A stretch of DNA of 18,212 bases, taken from positions 1-18,212 of the forward strand of contig DATKCF010000146.1 of the NCBI GenBank assembly GCA_035513345.1, given 5' to 3'. The DNA is from DATKCF01 sp035513345 (GTDB lineage: Bacteria > Gemmatimonadota > Gemmatimonadetes > Longimicrobiales > RSA9). The position numbers and the translations under genes are program-made. The notes beneath the pieces are model-generated. The model ran no database searches. It had not been told where the DNA came from and worked only from the letters and a program-made list of their open reading frames with translations. Numbering within the stretch: position 1 is the first letter of the stretch; every line of letters begins with the position of its first letter. Shown in pieces: positions 1 to 7,502 of this stretch.

Positions 1-77
1 GGGGCCCGTCTGGTCCTGGGCTGCGCCACGCCGCCTCCCGTCGCGAGATCAGCGGGGTTGATGCCGCCGTTTTCCGG

Positions 78-106
78 TTGACGGCGACGGGCCGGACCCG
101 TGTATT
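78..106 (+). promoter_or_regulatory. Sigma70-like promoter of the MBL-TetR pair
   Basis: A -35 box TTGACG (78-83) is followed after exactly 17 bases by a -10 box TGTATT (101-106). With standard spacing the transcript would start near base 113, two bases before the ATG at 115. No Shine-Dalgarno sequence lies between, so the message would be almost leaderless. The boxes are seen directly; promoter activity is inferred. Confidence 0.55.
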
Positions 107-114
107 CCTGCGGC

Positions 115-1026
115 ATGGAGATCGCCACCGGTGTGCACTGCATTGATGTCGGCTATCAGGGACGGCCCGACGCCATCGCGGCGGGTGCAATCGAGACCGG
201 TGATGGCGTCATCATCGTCGACCCGGGGCCGGCGAGCTGCCTGCCAGGCCTGCGCACCGGTCTGGCGGCGATAGGTTTGTCGGTCCGCGACATCACGGCG
301 GTTCTGCTGACCCACATCCATCTCGACCATGCGGGCGGGACGGGGACGCTGGTGTCGGAGAATCCGGCCATCCGCGTGTTCGTCCACGAGCGAGGTGCGC
401 GCCACGTGATCGATCCATCGAGGCTTCTGGCAAGCGCGCTACGCATCTATGGCGATGCCCTGCCCGCGCTCTTCGGTGACGTCGTTCCCGTGCCCGATAC
501 GTGCGTGACGCCCATGGTTGGCGGGGAAACGATCGAGCCCGGCCATCGCCGTGTGCGCGTCGAGTACGCGCCAGGCCATGCCTCGCACCATGTCGCCTGG
601 CTCGATGAACAGACGGGCACGGCGTTCGTCGGTGACACGGCGGGCGAGCGCTTCGCGCCGTCCTCGTTCGTCCTGCCGGTCACCCCGCCACCGGATATCG
701 ACCTCGAACGCTGGCAACATACGATGTCGATGCTGCGCGAGCTGAACGCGGAACGCCTGTTCATCACGCATTTCGGCGTGTTCGCGGATGTCGAACGGCA
801 TCTCGACGAGCACGACACGAGGCTCGGCGAATGGGCGGCCGCCGTTCGCCACTCACTCGACGAGACGGGTACGGATGAGGAGCGTGCGGATCGATTCGAA
901 GCGAACGTCACGGCGTCATTGATCTCGCACGTCGGGGAACAGGAGGCGGCACCCTACGCTCACGGCGGCATGCACGACAGCTGGTACGGCCTGGCTCGTT
1001 ACTGGCGGGCCAGGCGGGGCGAGTAA
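115..1026 (+). CDS. Metallo-beta-lactamase-fold hydrolase
   Basis: This is a 303-residue soluble protein of the metallo-beta-lactamase (MBL) superfamily, whose members use two metal ions to hydrolyse esters, thioesters, lactones or similar bonds. The metal-binding set looks complete: THIHLDHAGG at residues 66-75 (H67, H69, D71, H72), PGHASHH at 153-159 (H155), VGDTAG with D174, and ITHFG with H219. No signal peptide is visible, so it should act in the cytoplasm. I chose ATG at 115; an in-frame GTG at 100 would add five residues but overlaps the -10 box of the predicted promoter. The stop overlaps the first base of the TetR gene, so the two are probably co-transcribed and TetR may control this enzyme. 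The substrate is unknown. Family assignment is firm; specificity is not. Confidence 0.92.
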   Translation: MEIATGVHCIDVGYQGRPDAIAAGAIETGDGVIIVDPGPASCLPGLRTGLAAIGLSVRDITAVLLTHIHLDHAGGTGTLVSENPAIRVFVHERGARHVIDPSRLLASALRIYGDALPALFGDVVPVPDTCVTPMVGGETIEPGHRRVRVEYAPGHASHHVAWLDEQTGTAFVGDTAGERFAPSSFVLPVTPPPDIDLERWQHTMSMLRELNAERLFITHFGVFADVERHLDEHDTRLGEWAAAVRHSLDETGTDEERADRFEANVTASLISHVGEQEAAPYAHGGMHDSWYGLARYWRARRGE

Positions 1027-1643
1027 TGGCGAGGAAACGGACGTACACGAAGCGGGCTCGTGCGGCGGGCGAGAAGCGGACCCGGGCATCAATCATCGGT
1101 GCAACGCTCGCGCTGTGGGCCGAGGCAGGGCCGGCCGCGACAACAATATCGGAGATCGCTCGCCGGGCGAGTGTACAACGGCTCACCGTATACCGTCACT
1201 TCGAGGATGACGCGACGCTTGCCGCCGCCGCGTGGGCCGCGTTCCTCGACCAGCAGCCGCGGCCTGACCCGGCGGACTGGGCGGCCATCGGGTCGCAGAA
1301 GAAGCGGCTGCGTCGCGCACTGCGCAACGTGTACGCGTACTACACCCGTGCTGGCGATGTCCTTGCAAATGTGCTGCACGACGCGCCGCGTGTTCCCGCG
1401 CTCGAGGAAGCGGTAGCGGGACACGAGCACTGGCTCGACGGTGTCGTCGCCACGCTCGAGCCCGCCTGGAAGCCGCGCGGCGGCAAACGCGACGCATCGT
1501 TGCCGGTGATGCTCCTCGAACACGCCGCAATGCTGTCGACATGGCGTTCGCTCGGGCGTGCCGGTCTGGACGAACGCGGCGCCGCCCGCTTCATCGAGCG
1601 CTGCATGCGCGGACTCGCACGGAAAGGAACGAAGACGTCGTAG
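1026..1643 (+). CDS. TetR/AcrR-family transcriptional regulator
   Basis: This is a 205-residue protein with the usual TetR length and layout. A basic N-terminal arm (ARKRTYTKRARAAGEKR) leads into a helix-turn-helix at about residues 22-65, with ISEIARRASVQRLTVYRHF carrying the recognition helix and the typical TVYRHF ending. The remaining ~135 residues are helical and should form the ligand-binding and dimer domain, which is not conserved enough to suggest a ligand. The ATG shares one base with the TAA stop of the MBL hydrolase, which implies translational coupling and suggests the regulator senses a substrate or product of that enzyme. No palindromic operator is obvious in the short upstream region. 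TetR membership is clear; the regulated genes are inferred. Confidence 0.92.
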   Translation: MARKRTYTKRARAAGEKRTRASIIGATLALWAEAGPAATTISEIARRASVQRLTVYRHFEDDATLAAAAWAAFLDQQPRPDPADWAAIGSQKKRLRRALRNVYAYYTRAGDVLANVLHDAPRVPALEEAVAGHEHWLDGVVATLEPAWKPRGGKRDASLPVMLLEHAAMLSTWRSLGRAGLDERGAARFIERCMRGLARKGTKTS

Positions 1644-1653
1644 GGTGAGCGCG

Positions 1654-1666
1654 GTCAGCGGCTGAC
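1654..1666. terminator. Weak convergent hairpin between TetR gene and glpD
   Basis: GTCAGC (1654-1659) and GCTGAC (1661-1666) form a perfect inverted repeat around one base, in the 28-base gap between two converging stop codons. The loop is too tight for all six pairs to form, and there is no T-run on either strand. It may help stop transcription both ways, but it is not a canonical intrinsic terminator. Confidence 0.3.
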
Positions 1667-1671
1667 GGCTG

Positions 1672-3234
1672 CTACACGGCCAGGTAATGCGCAGCGAGTT
1701 TGCCGAACGACTCGATCTGCGACTGCCGCCAGCCTCCATCGCGACCGAGTTCCTCCGCCATCAGCGAAGCGACGCGCGGCGAGGCCTCGATTGCGGCGCG
1801 CGCGTCGAGCACGAGCGCGCGGGTCCGGCGCGCGAGGAAGTCGTCGACCGTGCGGGCCATCTCGTTGCGGACCGCCCACACAACCTCGCCCGCCTTCGCA
1901 CGCAGGCGAGGGTGCAGCGGCTCGGCCCAGTCTGTCCGCGACGCGAGCAGCGCCTCGACCGCCAGTGCATCCGAGCCATAGTGCTCGAGTTCACCGAACT
2001 GCGCCGCATGCCGATGGATGCCGTGGATGTCGAGTTCGCGCGTCACACACTCGCGCGGTTCGAGACCGCCCAGTGTCGCGGCGTGATCGACCGCGTCCTC
2101 CGCCATCTTCCTGTACGTCGTCCACTTCCCGCCGGCGACAGTCACGAGCCCCGACTTCGAAACCGTGATCGTGTGCTCGCGCGAGATCGCGGCCGTGTCC
2201 CCTTCATTGTCCGGCGCGACCAGCGGCCGCAGGCCCGCGAACACGCTGAGTACGTCGCTGCGGGCGGGGTCCTTCGTCAGATAACGGGCGGCATGCGACA
2301 GGATGAAGTCAATCTCCTCGTCCAGCGGGATCGGCTCGAGCGCTGGGCCCGCCACCGGCGTGTCCGTCGTACCGATCAGAACGCGGTCGTGCCACGGAAT
2401 GGCGAACAGAACGCGACCGTCATCCGTATGCGGTACCATGATGGCCGAGTCGCCCGGCAGGAACGAGCGATCGAGCACGATGTGAACGCCCTGGCTGGGC
2501 CGAATGAGCGGACTCGCATCCGCATCATCGAGCTGCCGCACCTCATCGGTGAAGACGCCCGTGCAGTTGATGACGACCGGGGCCGCAACGCGATACTCGT
2601 CGCCCGTCTCGGCGTCACGTGAGATGACACCGGCCACGTAGCCGTCCGCGTCCCGGATGAACGCCGTGACGGGCGAGTAGTTCAGCAGCGCCGCGCCCTG
2701 CTCGACCGCCGTTTCCGCCATGTTGATCAGCAGCCGCGCGTCATCGAACTGGCCATCATGGTAGACGACGCCACCGCGCAGACCGTCAGTCTCGATCGTG
2801 GGGATCCGCTCGATCGTTTCTTCCTTCGTCAGGTTGCGCGATGGACCGAACCCGTACTTGCCGGCAAGCGCGTCGTACACGCGCATGCCGATTCCGTAGA
2901 ACGGCGCTTCCCACCACTGGTAGTTCGGTACGACGAATGGCAGCTCGCGGACCAGGTGCGGCGCGTTCGTACGCAGGATGCCGCGCTCCTTGAGCGCTTC
3001 CATCACGAGCGGAACATTGCCTTGCTGCAGGTACCGCACACCGCCGTGGATCAGCTTCGTGCTACGGCTCGATGTGCCCTTGCCGAAGTCGGATTGTTCG
3101 AACAGCACGACCGAGTAGCCGCGCGAAGCGGCGTCGATCGCTACACCAACGCCGGTAGCGCCGCCGCCGATCACGACCATGTCCGTCCCCGCGGCACGCG
3201 CCGTCACACGGCGTACCATCTCGCTCCGGTTCAT
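1672..3234 (-). CDS. glpD: FAD-dependent glycerol-3-phosphate dehydrogenase
   Basis: This 520-residue protein belongs to the aerobic GlpD/GlpA family, which oxidises sn-glycerol-3-phosphate to dihydroxyacetone phosphate at the cytoplasmic membrane face and passes electrons to quinone. The FAD dinucleotide-binding motif GGGATG is at residues 23-28 after a beta strand (MVVIGGG), followed by the family-typical stretch GTSSRSTKLIHGGVRYLQQG (53-72). The C-terminal DAO domain keeps the signature VAGGKWTTYRKMAEDA, and an all-helical cap ends the protein. Length is normal. No glpK or glpF lies nearby. The ATG at 3234 lies in one of two tandem 20-base copies, and its first bases overlap the stop of a short upstream frame, so translation may be coupled to it. 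No strong Shine-Dalgarno sequence is present; GACGG just upstream is weak. Confidence 0.93.
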   Translation of the reverse strand: MNRSEMVRRVTARAAGTDMVVIGGGATGVGVAIDAASRGYSVVLFEQSDFGKGTSSRSTKLIHGGVRYLQQGNVPLVMEALKERGILRTNAPHLVRELPFVVPNYQWWEAPFYGIGMRVYDALAGKYGFGPSRNLTKEETIERIPTIETDGLRGGVVYHDGQFDDARLLINMAETAVEQGAALLNYSPVTAFIRDADGYVAGVISRDAETGDEYRVAAPVVINCTGVFTDEVRQLDDADASPLIRPSQGVHIVLDRSFLPGDSAIMVPHTDDGRVLFAIPWHDRVLIGTTDTPVAGPALEPIPLDEEIDFILSHAARYLTKDPARSDVLSVFAGLRPLVAPDNEGDTAAISREHTITVSKSGLVTVAGGKWTTYRKMAEDAVDHAATLGGLEPRECVTRELDIHGIHRHAAQFGELEHYGSDALAVEALLASRTDWAEPLHPRLRAKAGEVVWAVRNEMARTVDDFLARRTRALVLDARAAIEASPRVASLMAEELGRDGGWRQSQIESFGKLAAHYLAV

Positions 3235-3265
3235 CCGTCAACTTTGCTTCGGTTCATCCGTCAAC
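3223..3265. repeat. Tandem 20-bp direct repeat at the glpD start
   Basis: GCTYCGGTTCATCCGTCAAC occurs at 3223-3242 and again at 3246-3265 with one mismatch (Y), separated by TTT, giving a 23-base period. The glpD start codon is in the first copy and an out-of-frame ATG is in the second. A recent short tandem duplication is the simplest explanation. Confidence 0.9.
3231..3257 (-). promoter_or_regulatory. Eight-codon upstream reading frame overlapping the glpD start
   Basis: On the minus strand an ATG at 3257 opens a frame encoding MNRSKVDG and ending in TGA at 3233-3231, so stop and glpD start share bases in an ATGA overlap. It arises because the glpD start region is duplicated 23 bases upstream, which is not a multiple of three. 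The frame is seen directly. A role as a leader peptide that couples translation to glpD is inferred; it could equally be an accident of the duplication. Confidence 0.35.
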
Positions 3266-3313
3266 CATTCCGCGTCCCTGGCGTGCACCACGCTACGCGG
3301 GCCGCGAGCCGCG

Positions 3314-3340
3314 GGGAAGGTCCATCGCCCCGGCCTTCCC
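3314..3340. promoter_or_regulatory. Inverted repeat in the glpD/HAD divergent region
   Basis: GGGAAGG (3314-3320) and CCTTCCC (3334-3340) are perfectly complementary around a 13-base spacer. It lies between the divergent glpD and HAD genes and could be an operator or a 5' leader hairpin for the HAD gene. No convincing -10/-35 pair is visible in this 141-base gap. Confidence 0.3.
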
Positions 3341-3375
3341 ATCCGGATCTGATCGACTACCTTTCGCGGCGAGTC

Positions 3376-4119
3376 ATGGAAGCCCGCGCAACAGACACGG
3401 ATGCATCGGTGGAAATCAAGGGTCGGCCGCTCGATTTCTCGCAGTTCTCCATCATCACATTCGACTGCTACGGCACACTCGTCGACTGGGAGGCCGGTAT
3501 CGTCGCCGCATTGCAGCCCGTCCTCCAGTCGCACGGTCTGGAACTCTCCGACGACCAGGTGCTCGAACTGTACGGCGAGATGGAGCCACGTGCCCAGACC
3601 GGCGACTTCATGCCATACGCCGATGTGCTGCGCCATGTGATGGACGCCGTGGCGGACCGGCTCGGCTTCGAGCTGATCGCGGAAGAACGCGACGCGCTCG
3701 TCGATTCGATCGGGGACTGGCCGGTCTTCGCGGACACGCCGGCCGCGTTGCGCTCACTGAAGAAGCGCTGCCAGCTCTGGGTCCTGTCGAACATCGACGA
3801 CTCGCTGTTCGCCAGGACCTCGCCGCGACTCGCCGTAGAACTCGATGGCGTCATCACGGCGGAACAGGTGCGCAGCTACAAGCCCTTGCCCGCTCACTTC
3901 ACGAAACTGCTCGAGCGTACGGGCACCGATCCGCACCGCGTCCTGCACGTTGCGCAGAGCCTGTATCATGACATTGCGCCGGCCAGTGCGCTCGGCTTCG
4001 CAACCGCGTGGGTGAACCGTCGCGCCGACCGGCCGGGCGGTGGTGCGACGCCGGCTTCCGCTGCGCGGCCCGACCTCGAAGTCCCCGACCTGGCAACGCT
4101 CGCTCGCGCTATCGAGTAA
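3376..4119 (+). CDS. HAD-superfamily hydrolase, haloacid dehalogenase type II-like
   Basis: This 247-residue protein has the four HAD motifs: FDCYGTLVDW (29-38) with nucleophile D30, VLSN with S138, SYKPLPAHF with K169, and SLYHD with D200 in the loop-4 region. The residue two after the nucleophile is Y32 rather than the Asp used by HAD phosphatases, and the SYKP.P.HF stretch is typical of L-2-haloacid dehalogenases, so a dehalogenase-type enzyme is more likely than a phosphatase. The frame stays open back to 2758, but that upstream part is antisense to glpD and its translation resembles no protein, so I start at ATG 3376, about 27 residues before the first motif. No strong Shine-Dalgarno sequence is visible. 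It is divergent from glpD and convergent with the next gene. The substrate is uncertain because many family members have unknown function. Confidence 0.88.
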   Translation: MEARATDTDASVEIKGRPLDFSQFSIITFDCYGTLVDWEAGIVAALQPVLQSHGLELSDDQVLELYGEMEPRAQTGDFMPYADVLRHVMDAVADRLGFELIAEERDALVDSIGDWPVFADTPAALRSLKKRCQLWVLSNIDDSLFARTSPRLAVELDGVITAEQVRSYKPLPAHFTKLLERTGTDPHRVLHVAQSLYHDIAPASALGFATAWVNRRADRPGGGATPASAARPDLEVPDLATLARAIE

Positions 4120-4133
4120 CGTAACAGGACTGA

Positions 4134-4667
4134 TCAGCGACCGGACAGCGACGGTACCACCAGACCCTCGATCCAGCGGGAAGCCAGCCGCAGCCCGACC
4201 ACCGACACCACAGGGTACAGTCCGTCCATCAGGCTCCAGCCGGTGATGTACGCAATGTTACCGGGAATCCCGAAAAAGTGGTCCAGTTCCCACGTGCCAA
4301 GGATCGTGCGTTCGGCCCATTTCACGATGAAGCTGAAGATCGCGAACAGCGCGAACTGTTCGAGGAACGGCCGGCGGTGCGCTCCGGCATAGAGGAAGCC
4401 CAGGCAGAGGCCGATCCAGATGAACGTGTGAAACGCGTTGTTCAGCCATGGCAGAAAGCTCATCACGCCCAGCCGGAACAGCAGCCAGTTGGCAATAAAG
4501 ACACCGACAGCCCAGCCCCAGTACAGAGTGACGAAAGTGCGCCGGAACTCGCGGGGCACGGACCGATTCGCGTAGCGCATCACGATGAAGAGCGCGCCGT
4601 ACACGAGCAGCACGAGCACGTAATCGGCGACGCCATTGCCGGCACCGAAAATCGAGGAATCCGTCAC
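4134..4667 (-). CDS. Predicted five-helix integral membrane protein, unknown function
   Basis: I do not recognise the family of this 177-residue protein. It appears to have about five transmembrane segments, near residues 10-31, 45-67, 71-95, 101-124 and 135-162. Scattered polar residues within or between them (N60, N76, H80, W117, E119, E127, H129) could form a site. It starts with GTG at 4667, seven bases after the corA stop, so it is probably translated from the corA message. That suggests a link to magnesium or envelope homeostasis, but this rests on position only. The stop lies 14 bases from the stop of the converging HAD gene. It is real by its coherent hydrophobicity pattern. Confidence 0.75.
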   Translation of the reverse strand: MTDSSIFGAGNGVADYVLVLLVYGALFIVMRYANRSVPREFRRTFVTLYWGWAVGVFIANWLLFRLGVMSFLPWLNNAFHTFIWIGLCLGFLYAGAHRRPFLEQFALFAIFSFIVKWAERTILGTWELDHFFGIPGNIAYITGWSLMDGLYPVVSVVGLRLASRWIEGLVVPSLSGR

Positions 4668-4674
4668 GTCGCCA

Positions 4675-5811
4675 TTACAGCCAGTGTCGTTTTCGGAAGT
4701 ATACCAGGAGCAGTCCGGCTACAACGAGCATGACACCCCAGACGACTGGATACGCCCAGCGCCAGTGCAGCTCGGGCATGTAGTCGAAGTTCATGCCGTA
4801 GACACCCGCAATGAACGTCAGCGGGATGAAGATGGTCGCGATGATCGTGAGCATCTTCATCACTTCGTTCATCCTGTTGCTCACGCTCGACAGGTACAGG
4901 TCGACGAGGCTTGCGGAAAGGTCGCGCAGTGTCTCGACGTTGTCGATGACCTGGACGGCATGGTCGTAGGCGTCGCGCAGGAAGATCTTCGTGTTGTCGG
5001 TGAACAGTCGTGACTCGTCGCGGATCAGCGTGTTGAAGAGGTCGCGCAAGGGCCACACCGCCTTGCGCGCGATCAGCAGCTCGCCCTTCAGCTGGTGGAT
5101 GCGCGTGATGGTCGCGCGTGTCGGTTCGTGCATGACCTCGGATTCGAGCAGCTCGAGATGGTCGCCGATACCCTCGACGACGCCGAAGTAGCCGTCAACG
5201 ACCGCGTCGAGCAGTGCGTACGCCAGGTAGTCCGGACCGCGCTGGCGGATCGAGCCACGGCCGCCGCGCAGCCGCTCGCGAACGGGTTCCCAGACGTCGC
5301 CCTCCGATTCCTGGAACGAAACCACATAGTTCGGGCCGACCACGACGCTGATCTGCTCTTCCACGACCTCGATTCGTTCCGCATCGAAGCGGAGCATGCG
5401 CACGACCAGGTAATGGTGCTGCTCGTACTCCTCCTGTTTCGGCCGCTGACGCGTGCTCAGCACATCCTCGACCAGCAGCGGGTGCATGCCCGTAAGCCGA
5501 CCGACCTGCGAAAGCAGTTCGGTGTCATGCAGGCCGGTGATGTCGAGCCACGTGACAGTGCCGTGCTCGTGGGGCGGCAGGCACTCGACGGGTGAAGCGA
5601 TGTCGCGTTCGTCGAGGCCGTCAGCGCCGTAACGCATGAGATGCAGCCTGACCTTCTCGACTCGCCGCTCGCCCGTGTGGATCAGCGTGCCCGGTGAAGA
5701 GCCGGGCTGCTTCCTGTGCGGTCGCACGAGACGCCGTGTCACGCGGAGGCTTCGAAGCAGTGCCTTCTGCGCGGCACGGGTCGTTCCGTTGATGAGGCCG
5801 GGCGATGCCAT
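4675..5811 (-). CDS. corA: CorA-family magnesium/cobalt transporter
   Basis: This 378-residue protein is a CorA-type divalent-cation channel, which forms a homopentamer in the inner membrane and conducts Mg2+ or Co2+. A large soluble N-terminal funnel (about residues 1-310, with a long helix ending in VDLYLSSVSNRMNEVMKMLT) leads into TM1 (about 315-338). The diagnostic YGMNF signature follows (GMN near 339-341), then a short acidic loop (DYMPELHW), TM2 (about 352-371) and the basic tail RKRHWL. The length is slightly above average because of a basic ~40-residue N-terminal extension. A structured leader lies just upstream of the ATG and no Shine-Dalgarno sequence is evident. The next gene on the same strand follows after seven bases. 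Family assignment is very secure; the transported ion in vivo is inferred from the family. Confidence 0.95.
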   Translation of the reverse strand: MASPGLINGTTRAAQKALLRSLRVTRRLVRPHRKQPGSSPGTLIHTGERRVEKVRLHLMRYGADGLDERDIASPVECLPPHEHGTVTWLDITGLHDTELLSQVGRLTGMHPLLVEDVLSTRQRPKQEEYEQHHYLVVRMLRFDAERIEVVEEQISVVVGPNYVVSFQESEGDVWEPVRERLRGGRGSIRQRGPDYLAYALLDAVVDGYFGVVEGIGDHLELLESEVMHEPTRATITRIHQLKGELLIARKAVWPLRDLFNTLIRDESRLFTDNTKIFLRDAYDHAVQVIDNVETLRDLSASLVDLYLSSVSNRMNEVMKMLTIIATIFIPLTFIAGVYGMNFDYMPELHWRWAYPVVWGVMLVVAGLLLVYFRKRHWL

Positions 5812-5824
5812 GGCGGTTACCGGG

Positions 5825-5855
5825 TCACGGGTTCGGCGCGTTCACGCGCCCGTGA
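5825..5855 (-). promoter_or_regulatory. Hairpin in the corA leader
   Basis: TCACGGG (5825-5831) pairs perfectly with CCCGTGA (5849-5855). Inside, CGCG (5837-5840) pairs with CGCG (5845-5848) around TTCA, leaving a five-base bulge. The structure ends 14 bases before the corA ATG and would lie in its 5' leader. It is too short to be a complete M-box riboswitch; regulation by structure is an inference. Confidence 0.4.
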
Positions 5856-5883
5856 ATCTCTGGATCGTCGCCGTCTGAGTCCA

Positions 5884-5907
5884 GCCCCGGCGCCGCCACA
5901 CCGGGGC
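5884..5907. promoter_or_regulatory. GC-rich inverted repeat in the corA/sulfatase divergent region
   Basis: GCCCCGG (5884-5890) and CCGGGGC (5901-5907) form a seven-pair stem with a ten-base loop in the 212-base gap between divergent corA and sulfatase genes. Just downstream, TTGACG (5914-5919) could be a -35 for the sulfatase operon, but the sequence 17-18 bases later (AACGTT/ACGTTT) is a poor -10. Confidence 0.3.
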
Positions 5908-6023
5908 CGGCCGTTGACGGAAGGCCGGGCGGCCACAACGTTTGAGTCGCCGCGCCACGCGGCCGGACTCGCACCATGCACCACTGGTGAGTAGGAGTCC
6001 CACCTTCGATTCGCGAGGTACAT

Positions 6024-7472
6024 ATGGCCGGGTCGCACTATCGAATGCTGGTCCTTCTCGCCAGCCTGGCGGTCCTCGCGCCGCCGACCCCGGCAGCCGC
6101 ACAGACGCCGGCGGAACGGCCGAACATCGTGCTGATCTTCCCCGACAACCTCGGCTGGGGCGAGGTGGGGGCCTACGGTAGCGTGCGGGGCGTGCCCACA
6201 CCGAGCATCGACAGGATCGGTGCCGAGGGCATCCGCCTCACCAACTTCAACGTCGAGTACTCGTGCACGGTATCGCGCATCGCGCTGCTCACGGGGCGGC
6301 ACGCAGTGCGCACGGGCGGCTCGCAGGCGACGGGCATGACACTGTGGGAGGTCACCATCCCGGAAGCGTTGAAGACAGTTGGCTACGCGACCGGCCTGTT
6401 CGGCAAGTGGCACGTCGGTGGCGATGATTGGGAGGGCCGGCGCGAACCGACACATCAGGGCTTCGACGAGTGGTGGGGCATCCCCGGCACGAGTCATGTC
6501 GCGCAGTACACGAGCTTCCAGGGCCTGGAACAGGAGGATTTCCCGCAGATCAACTCGTACGGCCGCGAGACGCCCTGGATATGGGAGGGCCGCGCTGGCG
6601 AGCCCGCGCGCAAGCTGAAGGTGTACGACCTCGAGACCCGGCGCACCATCGACCGCGAAGCGGCCGAGCACGGCATCGCGTTCATGGAGCGAAACGTCGC
6701 GGCGGATCGGCCTTTCTTCTTCTACTATCCCCAGACGCAGATTCACTTCCCGACTCTCGCGCACCCCGACTTCGACGGAACGACCGGTGCCGGCGACATC
6801 GGCGATTCCATGGCGGACGTCGATTACAACGTGGGGCTCGTCCTGGACGCGATCGACAGGCTCGGTATCGCCGACAACACGATCGTCTTCTGGTGCACGG
6901 ACAACGGCGCGGAACGACGGCGGCCCTGGCGAGGATCGGCCGGACCGTGGAGCGGCTTCTACAACTCGGCGATGGAGGGCGGCATCCGCACGCCGTGCGT
7001 AATCCGCTGGCCCGGCCGCATTCCCGCCGGCCAGGTGTCGAACGAGATCGTGCACCAGGTGGACTTCTTTCCGACAATCGCGGCGGCCATCGGCGCCGAC
7101 ATCGTGCCGACGGACCGTGCTATCGACGGCGTGAATCAGCTGCCGTTCCTGGAAGGGAAGCAGCCCCGGTCCAACAGGGAGAGCATCGTCTACAGGGCGC
7201 AGAACGGGCAGGTGCACGCGGTCAAATGGCGCGACTGGAAGTTCTGGTACCAGTTCCCCCCCGAGCCGGGCGACCCCGATCCGGCATCCAGAATGAGGCT
7301 GTTCGACCTGCGCTCCGATCCGAAGGAGGAGACGGATGTGAAGGCGTTCAACCCCTGGGTGAAGAGCGTGGCAGACAGCATCGTCGACGCGTTTGACGCC
7401 ACGACCCAACGGTACCCGCACGTACCGCCGGGCGCGCAGGACCCCTACACGCCACCGCCGCGCGGCAACTGA
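6024..7472 (+). CDS. Secreted sulfatase (arylsulfatase family) with variant CTVSR site
   Basis: This is a 482-residue formylglycine-sulfatase-type protein, of the family that hydrolyses sulfate esters. A Sec signal peptide (hydrophobic MLVLLASLAVLAP, likely cleavage after PAAA near residue 26) exports it. Family motifs follow in order: NIVLIFPDNLGWGEVGAYG with the metal-binding Asp (33-51), the active-site region YSCTVSRIALLTGR (79-92), GKWHVG (127-132), the catalytic-type H241 in QIHFP, and TDNG (292-295). The modification motif should read C-x-P/A-x-R, but here it is C81-T-V-S-R85, with Val in the third position; the codon GTA is at 6270-6272. ATG 6024 has GAGGT four bases upstream. It opens a four-gene run of exported proteins; the next start is 30 bases after its stop. 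The substrate is unknown, and activity depends on whether C81 is matured. Confidence 0.93.
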   Translation: MAGSHYRMLVLLASLAVLAPPTPAAAQTPAERPNIVLIFPDNLGWGEVGAYGSVRGVPTPSIDRIGAEGIRLTNFNVEYSCTVSRIALLTGRHAVRTGGSQATGMTLWEVTIPEALKTVGYATGLFGKWHVGGDDWEGRREPTHQGFDEWWGIPGTSHVAQYTSFQGLEQEDFPQINSYGRETPWIWEGRAGEPARKLKVYDLETRRTIDREAAEHGIAFMERNVAADRPFFFYYPQTQIHFPTLAHPDFDGTTGAGDIGDSMADVDYNVGLVLDAIDRLGIADNTIVFWCTDNGAERRRPWRGSAGPWSGFYNSAMEGGIRTPCVIRWPGRIPAGQVSNEIVHQVDFFPTIAAAIGADIVPTDRAIDGVNQLPFLEGKQPRSNRESIVYRAQNGQVHAVKWRDWKFWYQFPPEPGDPDPASRMRLFDLRSDPKEETDVKAFNPWVKSVADSIVDAFDATTQRYPHVPPGAQDPYTPPPRGN

Positions 7473-7502
7473 GCGCGCTCGACAACGCTCGAGGAGGAAC
7501 GC

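Noticed and set aside
1687..2622. A 311-codon open frame on the plus strand
   Set aside because: Antisense to glpD, whose FAD and C-terminal signatures are unmistakable.
2758..3375. A 206-codon N-terminal extension of the HAD gene
   Set aside because: Mostly antisense to glpD and not protein-like; HAD family length fits the ATG at 3376.
7471..7480. Palindrome GAGCGCGCTC after the sulfatase start-of-gap
   Set aside because: Ten-base GC palindromes are frequent by chance here; it has no T-run and the operon continues through it.
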